A stretch of DNA of 64,000 nt from Gorsachius magnificus (Eukaryota; Chordata; Aves; Pelecaniformes; Ardeidae), in the NCBI GenBank assembly GCA_034008185.1, contig CM067086.1, positions 39,020,507 through 39,084,506 on the forward strand. The letters are read 5' to 3'. The position numbers and the translations under genes were made by a program. The notes beneath the pieces are model-generated. The model had not been told where the DNA came from, searched no databases, and saw only the letters and a program-made list of their open reading frames with translations. Shown one piece after another: positions 50,201 to 63,800 of the stretch (position 1 is its first letter; each line of letters starts with the position of its first letter).

Positions 50201-53200
50201 GGTTTTTATGTTATTCTATTGCTGCATGATTACTGAGAATCAGACGTTCTCATATTTAGTCACGCTTTTAAAAGACTGGCAATTTTGCTTTTCCACCTAT
50301 TTCACTTTTACCTAATGCTAGAGACACATGACATATCAATTTTTTTTCACTGAAATATCTATTCAAAATTTTGGTGACATGTCCAGGCACCCACCCTTCC
50401 CCTGGGTGATCCAGGCTCTCTATCCTGATTACTTGCTTTTACTGATGCAATTATAAAATAACCCCAAAAATTCAGACCCCAATTAACCCAAAAATTCAGA
50501 CTTGTCCAATAAATTTTATAACAATACCTATTCTGTAAGACAGTTCCCTTGATTTTTTTTGTAATCATTGTGGTTCTGCATTCACACCTTTAACAATTTG
50601 TAAAAGGTAATAATTTACAATGGCATCCCTTAATCAGATGTCAGGTTCAGCATATTCTAATGTGTTATATTTAATAGCAATCAAGACAGTTCACAGAAGA
50701 CATGGAAAGAAAAAGTAGTGATTGGTGAAGAAAAAAAGTCAGCAATGGAAACCTTAGACTACTGAAGGGCAAAGGTTACCTCCCACTGGAAACCACTCTT
50801 CCTGAGCTGGTATGTGCCTGCAGAAAATAAAGAAAAGAAAAATTATTATTAATGAGGCCTCCATGAGGGAATGATATTTGCAGGCATTAAGAAATCAGCC
50901 AGCAGAGGAGAAAAGCATGAAGTGATTCCAAACAAATGAAGTCTGAGCTGCATTCAGCTGCACTATCTCTTCCCAAGGAGGAAGAGGCAATCTTGGAGCA
51001 AACAGAGCATTTGTCAGTCATCAGGGCTTTAATGGAAAGAAATGGCTGTCAGACTTTTTTGCAATAACCACAGAAAGATGAACTGCATTTAGACTTGCCA
51101 GGCATCTAGGCTGAATCCAGACTGTTGAGGTTACAGGGTGTTTCTCATGAGGGATTGCAGTGCAACCTGAACCAGTTATGCATGGGTCACAAGAGATGCT
51201 GCACATTTTATGCATATTTTGTTCTACTGTATGGGAAATTTCAGGTAACACCAAGCTTCCCTGGCACTTTTGGACCATATAACTAGCCAGAAACTGTAGC
51301 CAAGGCACTCAGTGGAGTATATATCCCTGGTATAGATATTGTAAGTTTTGGGGTAGGAGTGGGGTAGGGTCAGACTGGTAAATTTGGCAAATCTTAGTGC
51401 ATCATGCAGCATGTCAGGAACAGTCGCAGAAATTACTGGATTTGTGCTCTCATCACAGAGCCACGATTCCTTCTTGCTTCTTTCTTGCCCTGTGTGATAC
51501 TCAGTGAATTCAGGAATGAATGATGGCTCTTCCCCTTCCCTCCCCTCCTCTCTCCCACCCACTTTGCCTTCGCTTGCTGATGGGAAGATGCATACCCTCT
51601 GAATTCACAGCCATCCTATAAGAACACTGTCAGGTTCTGTGGACAAAAATAGAACCTCGTAAATTGTGTTTGTGTAAGAGGGTGACTGAATCATCACTGA
51701 TATCAGTAGATATGAGAACTCGTAGCCTGTAAACCCTAATAGCTTCTCCTCAGTATAGTGTTCTTGGTATTATTCATACGCACACAATTTTTCATTAAAA
51801 AGCTCTGCTCATTTCAAGGTATTTTTAGGATCTGAAATGACCTCCCACCAGACATACTACTTGTCATGCATCCTGGTTAATCTTCAGAAGAACTTTAGGA
51901 GCTCATATCTCTGAAGATTCTTTGTTTCACTAGATTTCCATATTCTTCTCAGACTCTTCATCTCAACCTCCCTTTTTTTTTCCAATTTCCCTTTTTCTTA
52001 ATTAGCATATGCTTTCAAACAAGGCATCCATTAATCTAACATTCTTCTGCTACTGCTGTACAGCATTAGGCAACCTTAGTGCTTCAGAGAACCTATTTCA
52101 CCACCAGTACACACCTGCCCAAAAGATTTAACCAACAAATTTCTTCCAAAATTCCTTGATTCATCCTCCTATGGTAGCCTCAGATCTAATATGATAGCTT
52201 TGAACAAGCTTGAGCAGACAATAGCAAAGCTAGAAGAATTACTACCTGATCTATTAAGTTAAAAGAGAAGCTTTACTGTAAAGCACAAAAGGGTTGTTAT
52301 TTTTAATCTCTGTTACTGCAAATGTGGTTTGCAGTTAGCAATAGTAATTTCAGAAGGATAAACTTCAAAGAGCTCATTTTGGAATTTTTCTCCATATGTC
52401 CTTCCTACTGCTTTGATTCTCCTCTATAGCAGAATCACAAGGTAAACATTCATAATCAGATTACATGGCCCAGTGATTCTGAATATTACCTGATTACTTC
52501 ACTTCCCAGACTCAGGGTACACAATGACATTCTTCAAAACTAGTTGAGAAGTACAGATAGAAAGACAGTCAATAATACTTGGGAGAGGGGATACCATTAC
52601 TGGGAAAAATCTTGGAAAATAATTTTCTAAAAAACATATCAAAATGATATGGTTGCCCCTCGGACATCAAGGAATAAGGCCACTCACTTTACCTCGATGT
52701 TTTAACATAACAAAAAAATGTGCAGCTTATGCACACTGGAGCAACACTATGGAGCAGAACTAAATCTTATTTTCTGAACAGATTTGTGAGCATTTTTATT
52801 GCTCTGCTTATAAGAAAAGTTACATCTGGAGAAAATGATCAGGCATTTAAGACACTGGGATGAGATGTTTAAAAAGTTGTGAGATTCCATTCTCCCCTTT
52901 ACCTAAAATCTGTTGCATTACATTGGGCAGGTTGGTGATGCACACTGTGTTGTATTGCAATGAATTTTATGGGCCAGGGCAGTTAATTCTGTAAGTAAAT
53001 GACACTTCACTAAGAAAAGCCAACTGAGAAAAATAATACAGTGCAATTGACTGGAAGGAACAATAGTCTTCAGGTAATACCAAGAGAAAATGATGCTTGA
53101 GAGTTGGAATATTAATGAAAACTTCAATTAAAATCTAGAAGGGAAAAGTGTAAATCACCTGTCTTTGAAGTTTTTACTCATTTACACTTAGGAAATGTGA

Positions 53201-54363
53201 CGAAAGAAGCTTTGGTAGTGGACTATACAGAAATAAAATAGTTGTAAAAGCAGCTTTTAACCTTTGCTTTAAAAACCACTCGCTTTTACATTCCAGGAAA
53301 AAATACTGAGTAGCTTCTGCCTCTGTGATTTTGAAATCTACATTTTTAAAAAATAAACTATGCAACATCAAATATATATAAATTAGACTAATATCAGAAG
53401 ACAATGTCAAAGTCAGGCCTGAGGCAAATAAGTGTGGTTCCACTTCTGACAATAGACTGTTTTGAAACTGGTGTACTGTTATTTTTATAGACTATCAAGA
53501 TAATTTTTGAGCACACTAAATTAAGTGGTGAATACACTCCTAACAAAATGTTCTCTTTGAAAATCTCCATTGAAATACAAGGAGTGGGCAGCTCATACTG
53601 TTAGGTGAATGTGATATGAATTACTTTAAGAAGATACAGTGACTCTGAAATTATCGTCAATTAGAGTTGCCAAATTAAGTAAGAAAAAATAATGGACAAG
53701 ATATATGGAGGTGGGAGTTATGGAGATATAGTTACTACTAAAAATACAGGCAAAGCTGTAAAGACATCATGACACAGTACCTAATGGTTTGCTTATTATT
53801 CAACATCTATTAAAATATCAGCTTTTTAAGAACTTATATTCTCTTTATTTCCTAGATCTAATAGTTGGTAAAACATTTTTGTACTGGTCCCAGTACTGAA
53901 TGGCTTCATTTAATGCAACATTTTTAATATGATAGTGCTAAAAAAATTATGGCAAATGGTGTCTTATGTATATGTATACTGACCATACGTGTTTTGTCTT
54001 AGAATCTGTCCATTTAAGCATCTCCTGAATGTTTGGAACCAATGAAATCCACAACAGTCAGTACTTTTATTAGTTGTCCAGGCTTTTTCATCAGAGTTCA
54101 TCATGCATTTTCTTATGCCACCATCTGTCAAGGACAAACATAAATTTGGATTTTTTTTTAATGGTTCTACCACTTCAAGCTATTTCCTCTGCTGTAGAAA
54201 AATTCCTTAAAAAAAAAAAAAAAGGAAAATTTGTCAGCAGTTGGTTTGCAGAAAGCTTTTTATTGATTAACAGCACTAGAAGTGATTTTAAAATACTTAC
54301 CCAGAGACCTGAAATAAAACATATGCCCAAATTTTTGCAATCTTGGGATTCAAAACAGTAAGC
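47282..54363. other. AT-rich non-coding DNA
   Basis: No gene is recognised. The interval holds one candidate exon at 48,328-48,359. Short frames at 48.46-48.84 and 51.02-51.56 kb overlap on one or both strands without motifs. A run of 15 A lies at 54,209-54,223. Confidence 0.55.
48328..48359 (+). other. candidate 32-base exon, plus strand
   Basis: The acceptor TTTCTTTGTTTCATGCAG and the consensus donor GAGAG/GTAAGT bound a 32-base block. Both signals are strong, but the block is very short and no peptide can be recognised. It could be an RNA exon or a chance pair. Confidence 0.15.
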
Positions 54364-54487
54364 TTCTTGGGGCAGAGACCATCTGAAGATTTTATTTGTA
54401 CATGGTGCTTAGCACAGTGAGACCTCAGTTTTTGACTGCAGCCCCTGAGTGCTACTGTAATAGAAATAATAAACGATAATAATAAAG
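54364..54487 (+). mobile_element. ancient amniote SINE/LINE-tail relic (MIR- or L2-like)
   Basis: The layout CTTCTTGGGGCAGAGACC, TTTGTACATGGTGCTTAGCA, a GACTGCAGCCCCTGAGTGCT block, CTGTAATA and an AATAATAA tail matches, block by block, a repeat that I know as abundant in turtles and crocodilians and old in birds. It carries the GTGCTTAGCACAGTG motif shared with MIR/L2 3' tails. The exact family name is uncertain. The copy is complete at its 3' tail. Confidence 0.55.
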
Positions 54488-54900
54488 TCTGCCTATTAAC
54501 TTGACAGGCAATTTTTGAAATAATAAGTCATCAAGGAAGCTAATTTTTTCCCAATAAGCAATTCAGCCATTTCCTCTCATCACAGATAATATACATCTGT
54601 CTTCTATGTTGTTTGCAGAAATTCTGTGGATGTGCTGTGTCTTCTCATGAGAAAATTGGTTCATGAAATAGAACAATTTTTCTCAGCCTCATGATTTCTT
54701 CTTTATTGAGGGCCAAATTGAGCCTGTGTTCAATTGCCCGTGTCTGGGACAGCGAGTAGTTACAGCATCTCCAGAGCAAGCTGGGAAGAAATTGTGACTC
54801 AGAGAGTTCCAGCCCCTTTCTCAGCCTCAGCTGCCTACTTGCTCCAGAAAGAAAGTAACCTGCAAATGCTCTATAGTATAGACTATTTACCACCCCTGCC

Positions 54901-54920
54901 AGCTCAGCTCAGCTCAGCTC
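54901..54920. repeat. (AGCTC)4 microsatellite
   Basis: The pentamer AGCTC is repeated four times exactly. It is a short simple repeat. Confidence 0.85.
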
Positions 54921-55371
54921 ACTGCCATGTTGAGGGGCGAGAGCCAAGATTACTTTCACACCCTCCTCATGTGTGCAGAGGGCATAAAAAAGAAAGGAGT
55001 TCTAAGTGAAAAGCCTTTATTCTGCATCCTGTGGCGAACTTAAAATCTATGGAGGCCATGTGGAGGCTTAGTGCTCTTCAGTAAGGACAGATAAACCGAG
55101 GCATCAGTCTGACCCTTTATTATCAGCTAACAGCATGTGATTGAGCAAACAAAATCCCCAAAAGTGGAAAAGTCAAATTCTTCTTGTACCTAATCAAAAT
55201 AACCCTATGGTGTTTGGATTTTTTAAATTTCTCTTTGACTCAAGACACCACCCATAAAACCTTAAGACCCGTATATGGTCTTTAACATGCAATGTTATGT
55301 TGGCATGTTTCACTGGCAGTATTCTATGGTGAAGCAATAATGTTTATAGCCTCTTCTTTCAGAGATTTTAA

Positions 55372-55388
55372 AGTTGCCAGTGGCAACT
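55372..55388. promoter_or_regulatory. RFX X-box palindrome
   Basis: AGTTGCCAGTGGCAACT is a perfect odd palindrome of 17 bases. Its core GTTGCC-AGT-GGCAAC fits the RFX-family X-box consensus GTNRCC(0-3)RGYAAC with a three-base spacer. RFX proteins bind as dimers and control ciliary, MHC class II and neuronal genes. There is no adjacent promoter, so this would be a distal element. Confidence 0.4.
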
Positions 55389-56610
55389 GAAGTGCCTTTG
55401 ATTGCCTTTATTTGCTATGTGGATCCATATTAATGACTAAATAAAATAGCCAGATGATTTGAGCTCTCTTAAAAAAATCACCTCTGATTTTGGATCAAAG
55501 ACATGTTTAACAATATCCACAGTCCTCATGCGTCCACACCACACAATTTGATGTACTCATCATCAATCATATGCCTTATGATTAATTTGAGTCGTTATGA
55601 GTAATGTCTATCACCGCAGTCCTGGCATGAATAATTATTGTTCTGCACCCTGCTGAGATAACTCATTTCTGACAAAGATCTGCAATTTTATATCTGCATA
55701 AAAGGAAAGATGAAACAGGAATAGTTTATTAGAATGGTATGGTCTGTTCAAAATTTTTGTAATAAACTTTTTTACATCCTAGGAATTGATAAATACTTCA
55801 GAGAAAAACGTACGAAACAGACCTCAATAGCTTGGAGATATTGTCTTTGCAATTACCTCCAGATCTTTCCATCAACATGTGGGATTTGTATATCAAAAAT
55901 AGTAATGGGAATTTTAGAGCCTGCTGGTTTCCTGGAGACTTGTACTGCAAATAGCAATCACAGTCAGAAACAAAGCCAGGTCATTCTGAGGAAGACAGAA
56001 TAACACAGGCAGGATCAAAAGAAGATGGAATTTAACACACACAAAAAAAATCCGTTCAAGTATAGACATTATGAGTCAGACTGGAGAAAGAACGGACAAC
56101 AGGACAGACATGCCGGAGCTGGGAAGGTAGTGAGCAGAGCTGGCACCTGCAAACCAAAGACCAAAGTGTGATCCACATGGGCAAAAGAAAGTTTACCAGC
56201 AATTGCCTTTGGCCAGAGCTGCAGTTTGAATCCCGTCAAGAGGTCTCACCCTTGTGTGTCATCAACAAGTTCCTGCTTTGGGAACGTCAGTGGTGTTGCC
56301 TTGAGCCACAGACCTAGTGAGAGCAGCACCCTGGCTCATGCACTGAGGGGTGAGAGCGAGTTGACACAGACCCTGTTTGTGTCTATCATTAAGTCAAACA
56401 GGACCAAAAAACTCAGGTTCTCCGTCTTCCAGGCAGGTGTTCAAGGCACTAGATAGCTATTTTTGTTCTAACTCGAAGAACATTTAAGTATGACATGTGA
56501 AATGAAAAAGAACTAACAGAAGAGACTGAGAAGTTCTCAATTTCAAAATACCCTACAGTCTGGCAATTGAGTTTCTTCTTACCAACGAAATGAAAAAGAC
56601 TTATATTTTC

Positions 56611-56690
56611 TAGTCTTCCAACAGCAGAAGAGGGATTTGAGCCCAGGTTTCCCACAGGCTGTATGAGAGCCCTTACTAGTGTGCAAGTGA
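56611..56690 (-). repeat. possible ancient amniote repeat with tRNA-like block
   Basis: On the minus strand the order GGGCTCTCATACAGCCTGTG, GGAAACCTGGGCTCAAATCC, CTCTTCTGC resembles a common reptile and bird repeat with a gagcactcacctggga / gggttcaaatccc layout. The copy is diverged and has no clear ends. Confidence 0.35.
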
Positions 56691-57731
56691 GTAAAGCAGA
56701 CAGTGCCTTCTGCTGTGTGAATCTAGACTTTGAAGCCATAACAAGACATTCTGGCAGTTGGGGCAGGATGTCAGTTTAATACCATCCTGCCTTCCTTCCA
56801 CATGCACATGTAATGAAAGAGTAGCAAAAAATAAGCGGCAAAAGCTTCTTACCTTTACTATCACATAAACGGCTACTCAGAAAGTCAGCATATGGGCCTC
56901 TTGCCCCAGCCTTTGCTTTTCTTCTTTTTTTTTTTCCCCCTTTTTTTCTCTCTACTGAAACTGCAGTTCATCAGCTCTTCTAAAACTTGAATAGACCAAG
57001 CTGTTTTAAACACATCCTCTAGTGATTCAGCCTTAGTATCATGGCTCTGGTACAAATTCTGCCTACAACTGTTAAGGAAAGACAGTTTCCTTCTTTCTTG
57101 GCGTGCCTCTACAACAGCATCCCTTCCCCCAAAAAACACTGCCTGCTTCAGCCTTCTTCTTTTCTAACATATGAACTTTTATACTAGACTTAGTCCTTCA
57201 TTTCAGATCTTGTGAAAACAAGCCTGTTATTTTTCAAACAGTAAGCAGGTATCCTTTTTGCTGTCTTATCCACTGTTCTTCTCAAAAATCTTGTGTATCT
57301 CTGGTGGGGGCATATTTTCTGCTACGCTTGCACTTCTGACAGGTCAGACACTTCTGATTTCCCTATTAGCGTTGGTTAGTTTAATTCTGTGTATTAACAT
57401 TATCAGCTTCTGTATTAACTTATTGTATTTTATATAGGTATCATTCCCTTATTTTTCACATAGAGCTAAGCAAAACTAGGGATGTCTCCCTGAGTTTGCA
57501 GACTCTGAAACAGCAGCAAGCAGCAGCGCCTGTTCTTTTGATCTTGGCAGAGCACCAGTTCTGAGGCCTGAAGATGAACTATCATATCTATGGGTAGAAC
57601 TTTTTCACTCCTGAAAGTTTTAGAAAAATAACTAGAGTAAGAATCTATTCCATGTTTTAACAGCCTCCCATGAACACTCAGATAAGAGACTTGCAAAGAA
57701 CAGCAAAGGCTTCTATTACGTTTTGTAATGT
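56691..57731. other. non-coding DNA
   Basis: No gene is recognised. A pyrimidine-rich plus-strand stretch at about 56,919-56,954 produces a lysine-rich low-complexity reading on the minus strand that is not a real protein. Confidence 0.55.
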
Positions 57732-57800
57732 ATCAGTAGAGTCTAAGGTCAAAAAAGACCAATAGGTCACTTGATGTGCTTTTGTACCTCACAGCCCAAT
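57732..57800 (-). mobile_element. old CR1 3'-end relic, minus strand
   Basis: The plus strand reads TCTAAGGTCAAAAAAGACCA, ATAGGTCACTTGATGTGC and a TTTTGTACCTCACAGCCCAA block. This corresponds to the reverse complement of the old CR1 end (AGGCCAGAAGGGACCA, GATCATCTAGTCTGACC, CCTGTATAACACAGGCC). It is heavily diverged and short. Confidence 0.4.
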
Positions 57801-57958
57801 GAAGGTACATTTGCATTGAGGTAATTACTTTTGTAATTAGACAACTCCCTGCAACGATTTGCATGAATCATCCTTCCTGTTAAATATATCTTCTCCTTTC
57901 TGAATTGAATGTGTCTAACTTCAGCTTCTAATCACTGATTTTCCCATTCCTTTCTCAG

Positions 57959-58017
57959 ATTTTGCTTCACTCTGTGAAGTTATTCACACTAAAAGTCACT
58001 GCCCAGTTTTCTTATCG
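57959..58017 (+). other. candidate 59-base exon, plus strand
   Basis: This is the best splice-signal pair in the right half: a long pyrimidine tract with TTTTCCCATTCCTTTCTCAG and the consensus donor TATCG/GTAAGT. Two of three frames are open through the block (for example FASLCEVIHTKSHCPVFLS). No homology is recognised. It lies right of an old CR1 relic and is not part of it. It could be an exon of a coding or non-coding plus-strand transcript. Confidence 0.25.
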
Positions 58018-60398
58018 GTAAGTACACTTATTATTCTATCTTACCCTTTACCCTCCAATGCTTACGCCGTCTCTTCAATCCTGCTGGTTCCCCTGTCCTG
58101 TATTTAAACAAGTCTCTTTCTATAAATGGCACTGTTACTTCTATGCTGCTACTGCTGGTACTTTAACCGATAAAACTGCACTTGCCTTTTCACATCTGCT
58201 CAGGCCAGTGGTTATGCTGTGATTAGCTGGGTCTTCCTTATCATCACAATAATCCATCAAACATGAGAATCCAATCCTCATTTTACTACCTCCCACCCAC
58301 TCACATCTCAAAATAGCCTGGACTTGATAAGCTTCCAGGTGCCCTGCAAGGATGAGAGAGAACTTTTAAGCAAGGTTCAAGAAACGCTTGTCATAGTGGT
58401 GAAGGGGTAAAAATGAGTAACTCAAAATGTTTATCTCATTGGATTTCTCCTGGAACAAGTTACCGAAACAGTGATTTTTGTAGAAACAGTGTCATGCTTC
58501 ACAACAGTGAAGTGGTAAGTTACTTTCTTAAATAGTTTTACATCCAAGTAAAGTGAAAAGAACACTTTTACAGAGTCGCACCAGGGAATTAGCCTTAATG
58601 TAAGTAGAGTTATGTTTCTTTTATAGCAGAGAAATGTCTGATGAATTTTCTATGATTAAATAGTTTAGATTTTTTTTATTCCCTATTTTACTTGTGCACA
58701 TACATCCTTCGGTCTTTGGACAAAAAATTGACTATGTCATTTTTCTTTCATGTTTGTTCACTGCAAAAACGATGGAATGACTATGGTACATTTAATAAAA
58801 TATTAAATTCAAATTTTAGGAGATTGAAAAAGCAAACAGCTTTCAATTCCCAAATCATGAATATCAACATAGCAGCTTGCTTCACAGTGTCAAGGTTTGA
58901 GTTCAAAAAGCAGACAAAGATTCCCATCCCATGAATAAATTACTATTTGGAATGGAAGAAAGAAAAAGAGGAATGATCATTGGGTTACCAGTTCAATAAT
59001 CCCATATAACACCATCATGTTTAAATTCAGAAAGTAGTAGTGATGTCTTTGAAGTAGGTATGCACTTTTGTTGCTTGATCTCTAATTATTACAACAATTC
59101 CAAGTATGTTTGATAGCTTTAATTAAAAAATAAAAAAAACAAACAAAAAAAGAGACCAAAAAATAGGAAAAACTTTATCACACAGGTATTCTTTAACCTA
59201 TAATTTCAGATATTAATCAAAAATATATTTAGTTTGCATGGGCTTTATATTCTTGTATCACTTCCACCTTCAATTTCCTGATCTGTTATCGTCTAGTTTC
59301 TCATCACTGGTAAGCACAGGGGAACTTCGGCTCAGAAGTCTGATCAAGCTGAGTGTTGGAGAAGTCTGAATCTCTTTGCTATAGACCAGATTTCTGCTTT
59401 TTCAGAGCCTCCCCACATTGCAGTAATGCTACTTTGGCATAAAAATGAAATTTGTTCATTTGTTTCAGTTTTCTTCATTCCAGCATGGAAATGAAGCAAA
59501 AAGAGGAATCAGATGTACCAGCAGATTTTGCCACAGGGAAGGATTTTCTAGTGCTGATTCCATATTGATCCAGAATTTTAAGTTTCGAAAACCTCAATTA
59601 AACATTTCCTCAAATTTCTTGCCAGTCCACTGTTGCTGCCTGACTGCTCATTTTCCACCCTTCTCGGCACAGGCAATGACACATTGGGTGATCTGAAGGA
59701 GGAATACTGTGAATTTTAACTACATACAGGCAGAGAGGGGAGTGACTTCTCTCATCTTAGGGTGGATATCATGCATGTGGAAGATTGTCTTGAGGTGCAT
59801 ACAGGAAAGAAGTAGCTGGAACAACACAGTAAACCAAACCTAACAGCAAATATTACTTTAATTCCCGTGTTAAAAGACTAAAGCCTGAACTTATTCCATG
59901 TAATTTTAAGACTCTAAGTGAGATTCCTAAGAGGAATTTAGGCTGAGTCTAATCTATCAGACATAGTTGCACCAGCACACACCCCCCCAGGCTTCACCAC
60001 TGTTCCCCTTGCTCCTGGATTTGGCTGGAAAGGAAACACGTGCATGCAAGCAGGAGGGAAACATGGTGACATCCACCCAGGGCACTAAACTGAATAAGTG
60101 AAAGACCAAGACCCTGGTACAACCCACAGTGTCCACCTACAGTTCGGACATAGCTTCACTTAACCTAGCCTTCCTTCATAGCCAAGAAAGAGAGAGGAGG
60201 ACCTGGAAGATGCATTCTGATCTGATCTGCCTCTGGTTCAACTTTTGGAAAATCTGCAACGGTAATGGGAATTTGCCCTTTGCCTTTCAAAAGTGATTGT
60301 TCATGTTGGTACAAGAACTGATGGAGCTTTCTTTCATCATAAAACAAAACTGAATAGCAGAAATATTTGTTTATCTATTTCAATGTACCTTGAAAAAT

Positions 60399-60515
60399 AT
60401 GCATGCGTGTGTGTGTATGTATGTATGTGTAGAGATACATAGATACATCTATAAGTAGATATAAATGTATCTATCTATACAATACATTGTAGCTATCTAT
60501 ACAATATCTTAAATA
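60399..60515. repeat. compound microsatellite (TG, ATGT, GATA/TATC types)
   Basis: A TG run passes into ATGT units and then into interrupted GATA- and TATC-type units, with short palindromic stretches. Such compound arrays are length-variable in populations. Confidence 0.8.
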
Positions 60516-60793
60516 GAACATAGAAGACTATTCAGACATAATTACCTTTTAGCTAAAAATATGAGGAAGAAATTTTGGTGGCCCTAACAGGGAAACAAGT
60601 CCTCCAGAAAACCTTACCTATGCTAACATATTTTGCGACATTAAACATTTACTTCATGCAGGCATCACATTTATATTTTTAATATAAAAAAAGAATTTGC
60701 ATATTCCATTTATTTTGTGGAAAACTAACCCATCCAAAAATGCAAGGTTTGGTGCAACATAAACTGTGGCTCTTAAGGTGCAGTCTCTGAATT

Positions 60794-60807
60794 GTTGCAA
60801 TGGCAAC
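60794..60807. promoter_or_regulatory. RFX X-box-like site
   Basis: GTTGCAATGGCAAC matches the optimal X-box GTTGCC-AT-GGCAAC with one mismatch and keeps the favoured two-base spacer. It lies 5.4 kb from the other X-box palindrome. A distal RFX-bound element is possible. Confidence 0.35.
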
Positions 60808-63800
60808 TGAAGCTTAATTTCAGGGAAATATTGATGTTTTCTCACTTCTTGCTGTAAACTGGCAAAGTGCCATGTCTTTCAATGGACAGTAGTAAACATG
60901 GAATAAATCTTAGACATTCCTAAACATTGAGGTTTAAACATAAGCAGTCAGATCAGAGGGACAAAAGATCCAACCCTGACTAATTTAATCTGAGTTTATC
61001 TCAGGCCTGCAATCTAGCCCAGTCTCTCTGTTGCTTTGGTAGGACCTGGCACCTAGTAATTCTCTTCTCATAGCCAGCTGTATACCCCTACTTGGGTACC
61101 CACAAGCTCAAGGGCAAGGTCAAACCAGAGGAGGATATATCGGAAGCATCCTGTGCTTTGACTATTCAAGATGGCAGAACGGGGATCTTCTGTGCAATAT
61201 AGGCTCTCAAAGAACGAGGTGGGGAAGATAAAAATAATCAAATCAAATCAAAAAGAAGGCCAAAATCACTTATGATCTATACACTTTTCCTGCTTTACTT
61301 TATATTTTCTTTAATCTCCCCCTATTTCCCCCTTCCTCCTTATTTATGAGAAGTGTTCACTCCTAAAAGAATGAGCATTGAAGAAAGCTGGATTTGTTTT
61401 TCAAATTAATCTTGTGAGGATTCAGTAATTGCTGCAAACCAAATCATTATTAATTGATCTGTACAATACCAGAAGCTTTGGTACTTTCCTTTGTAGTTTT
61501 CTTGTTCTCTTGTTCTGCACCTACAGTTTAGTATTTTAAGGTCTCAACACCTACACCTTTTAATTTTGCCATGAAATGTTCTGCAGCTTCACTTTTCTGT
61601 TATCGCTTTGTGTTTTCCAGGCAGAGTATTGATTTAATTTACAAGCATTCCAGTTTTCTATAGCTACAGTTCTTCATTTTGCATCCTTTTTATATGAATA
61701 TGTCTAAATCTCTAGAAAATTGAAATGCCACACTAGTAATACCAGCTTCTACTTAATATGTCAAAAATGTGGTTTTATAACTGAGTATAAAAAAGACATT
61801 CAGATTATTGACATTTAACTGTAAAGAATATGAGACTGCCATTATTTACAAGTGGTTTATTACTTTCTTTTATGAATAGGTTTAAAGAACTTTGTTAATT
61901 ATATGCTGTATGAGTGCAAAAAACCCTCTACTTATACATTTTAAATGCCCCTTTTTCTATATAATTACCTTTAAAGTAAGATGAGCATTGCTGCATTGCA
62001 TTAAATTTATACTCTGGTATGTTCTCTGAATGTGCTATAAATGCGGAGGTTCTTTCTTTCTTAATAGAATCTCACTTTTCTCATCTAGAGTTTCAATATT
62101 TCAGAGGTTTTTTCATTTGATTATACATGCAAATCACTTGGGAGACCTAATACACTTATCTAAAAATTACTCATTCCTGTATAACGAATTTAACAATTTC
62201 ATCTACAGTGAACAAGACTTTAAAAAATGTTTCAAATTCCTCCACCAAATTACTCTGTTTCTCTTGAATACAGATCCTGCCACCCAGCCCAACTGTAACC
62301 AGTGCACTCTAAGATCACAGGCAGATTAATGTTTATGTAAAATATAAAGTTTAAGCCACCTCTGAGTATTTTACGCTTCCTGGTTCGGTGGGGGGTCATG
62401 TGTACGGGGCTGATTCCTATGCATGACTGACGTAGGTTAAGCTGGAAAAAATACCACCAGGAGAATATTATTAGCAAGGCCTGCTGTGGTGCCAGGTAGT
62501 CACAGCCATGCCCCTTCGTTCTGCCTCTGCCGAAGGGACTTTGAGGTGAGATGTCACCGGTTTCATTCTCGTAGCCAGATGCCCAGGCGAGGCAGGCAGC
62601 CGTATGCAGGCAATGAGCAGTGCGATACCCACCAGCTACTGGGAATGCCACCAGTTTAGTAAGAAAGGCAACTTGCTGGTAGGATTGCAATAGAAACCCC
62701 AGGTAACTGAGCCACTAAGTAGTTTTATTAAAGATTTTGGGAATTAATACAATTTCAGATTAAAGCAGCAAATATAATCATTACACAGCTGCCATTATCA
62801 GTGTTTAACTGGCCAGGTATATGTAGACTCACTTTTGCCACACTTGTTTTGAGAAATATTTTCTGTCCCCAGTATTAGTGGCCTACACGCTGTGTAAGGT
62901 ACTCTGCAGAGTAAGCAGAATTATATCACAAACCAGCGGAAGTCAAGCCGTGAGGAAACCATGGGTAACTACAGTTAAGGTCAGAAAGCCCTGGAACAGA
63001 AAACTAGAAGCAAAGTGCTGAAGAATAAAGCATACTAACTAGTGGAATCTTGGAATATTTCCCTCTGAAGTACCACAGAAGCAGAAAAGCATTTCAAAGG
63101 AGTCTAATCCAATAGAAATGTAGATTTAAGCAGGTAATATGGCTAAGGCAAAAATCTGAAGCCAGTTCCAGACTGCAAAAAGGGGAAGAATGTCTAGATC
63201 TAAAAAGCCTGGGGCAGGAAATTGTTTGGGGCTCAGAATATGGAAAACGGGAAATAATACCAATCTAACTGACATTCCTATGTCCAATTTTTCTGTCTCA
63301 CAGAATATGGCACCATTCTTAAAACCCATTGTTCCCAGGGTCCTCAGATTATGTGAGATACCTTTTTCTTCTTTTGAATATTTTTTTTAAAAAAACAGTT
63401 TGCAAACTTCCTCTGATTAAAAAAAGTCTTAAAATATTTTAAAAGCATATCCTATAAGATATAAGAAAAAAAAAAGAGAATTAATAGTAAATGCAAGTAC
63501 TTTATTTATATAGTTATGTATATATAGTTTTACTTTGTTATTTTATGAAATTATATTTATGCTGTGATTCAGAATTTTGGAAAAGACTAGTTGATCACAC
63601 TGATGTTTTAAAGTTGACAGGATAACTTCTTCACATTTTAGTCTACTTGTCTCATACACAAATGCTACTACAAAAGTCCAAAATGAAGAAAGTGTCCGTT
63701 CTTGCCTTCAGGAAAATACATATGTGTGAAGAGAAATAACATGAGGATCACTTGTATTTCATATTTCCAAACTTATAAAATAAAGTTAAGCCATAAATAG

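Larger units (their letters stand above)
54488..56610. other. non-coding DNA
   Basis: No gene is recognised. It contains four AGCTC units at 54,901-54,920 and an RFX X-box-like palindrome at 55,372-55,388. Other short frames have no support. Confidence 0.55.

Noticed and set aside
54901..54920. GAGCT-type repeats resembling an immunoglobulin switch region
   Set aside because: Only four units, no surrounding switch repeats and no immunoglobulin exons.
58475..58520. Another plus-strand donor GTAAGT at 58,514
   Set aside because: The only nearby acceptors are weak or leave a very short block; not distinguishable from chance.
62250..62690. 146-codon minus-strand open frame
   Set aside because: Low similarity to anything known to me, mixed AT-rich composition, and partly overlapped by an opposite-strand frame.
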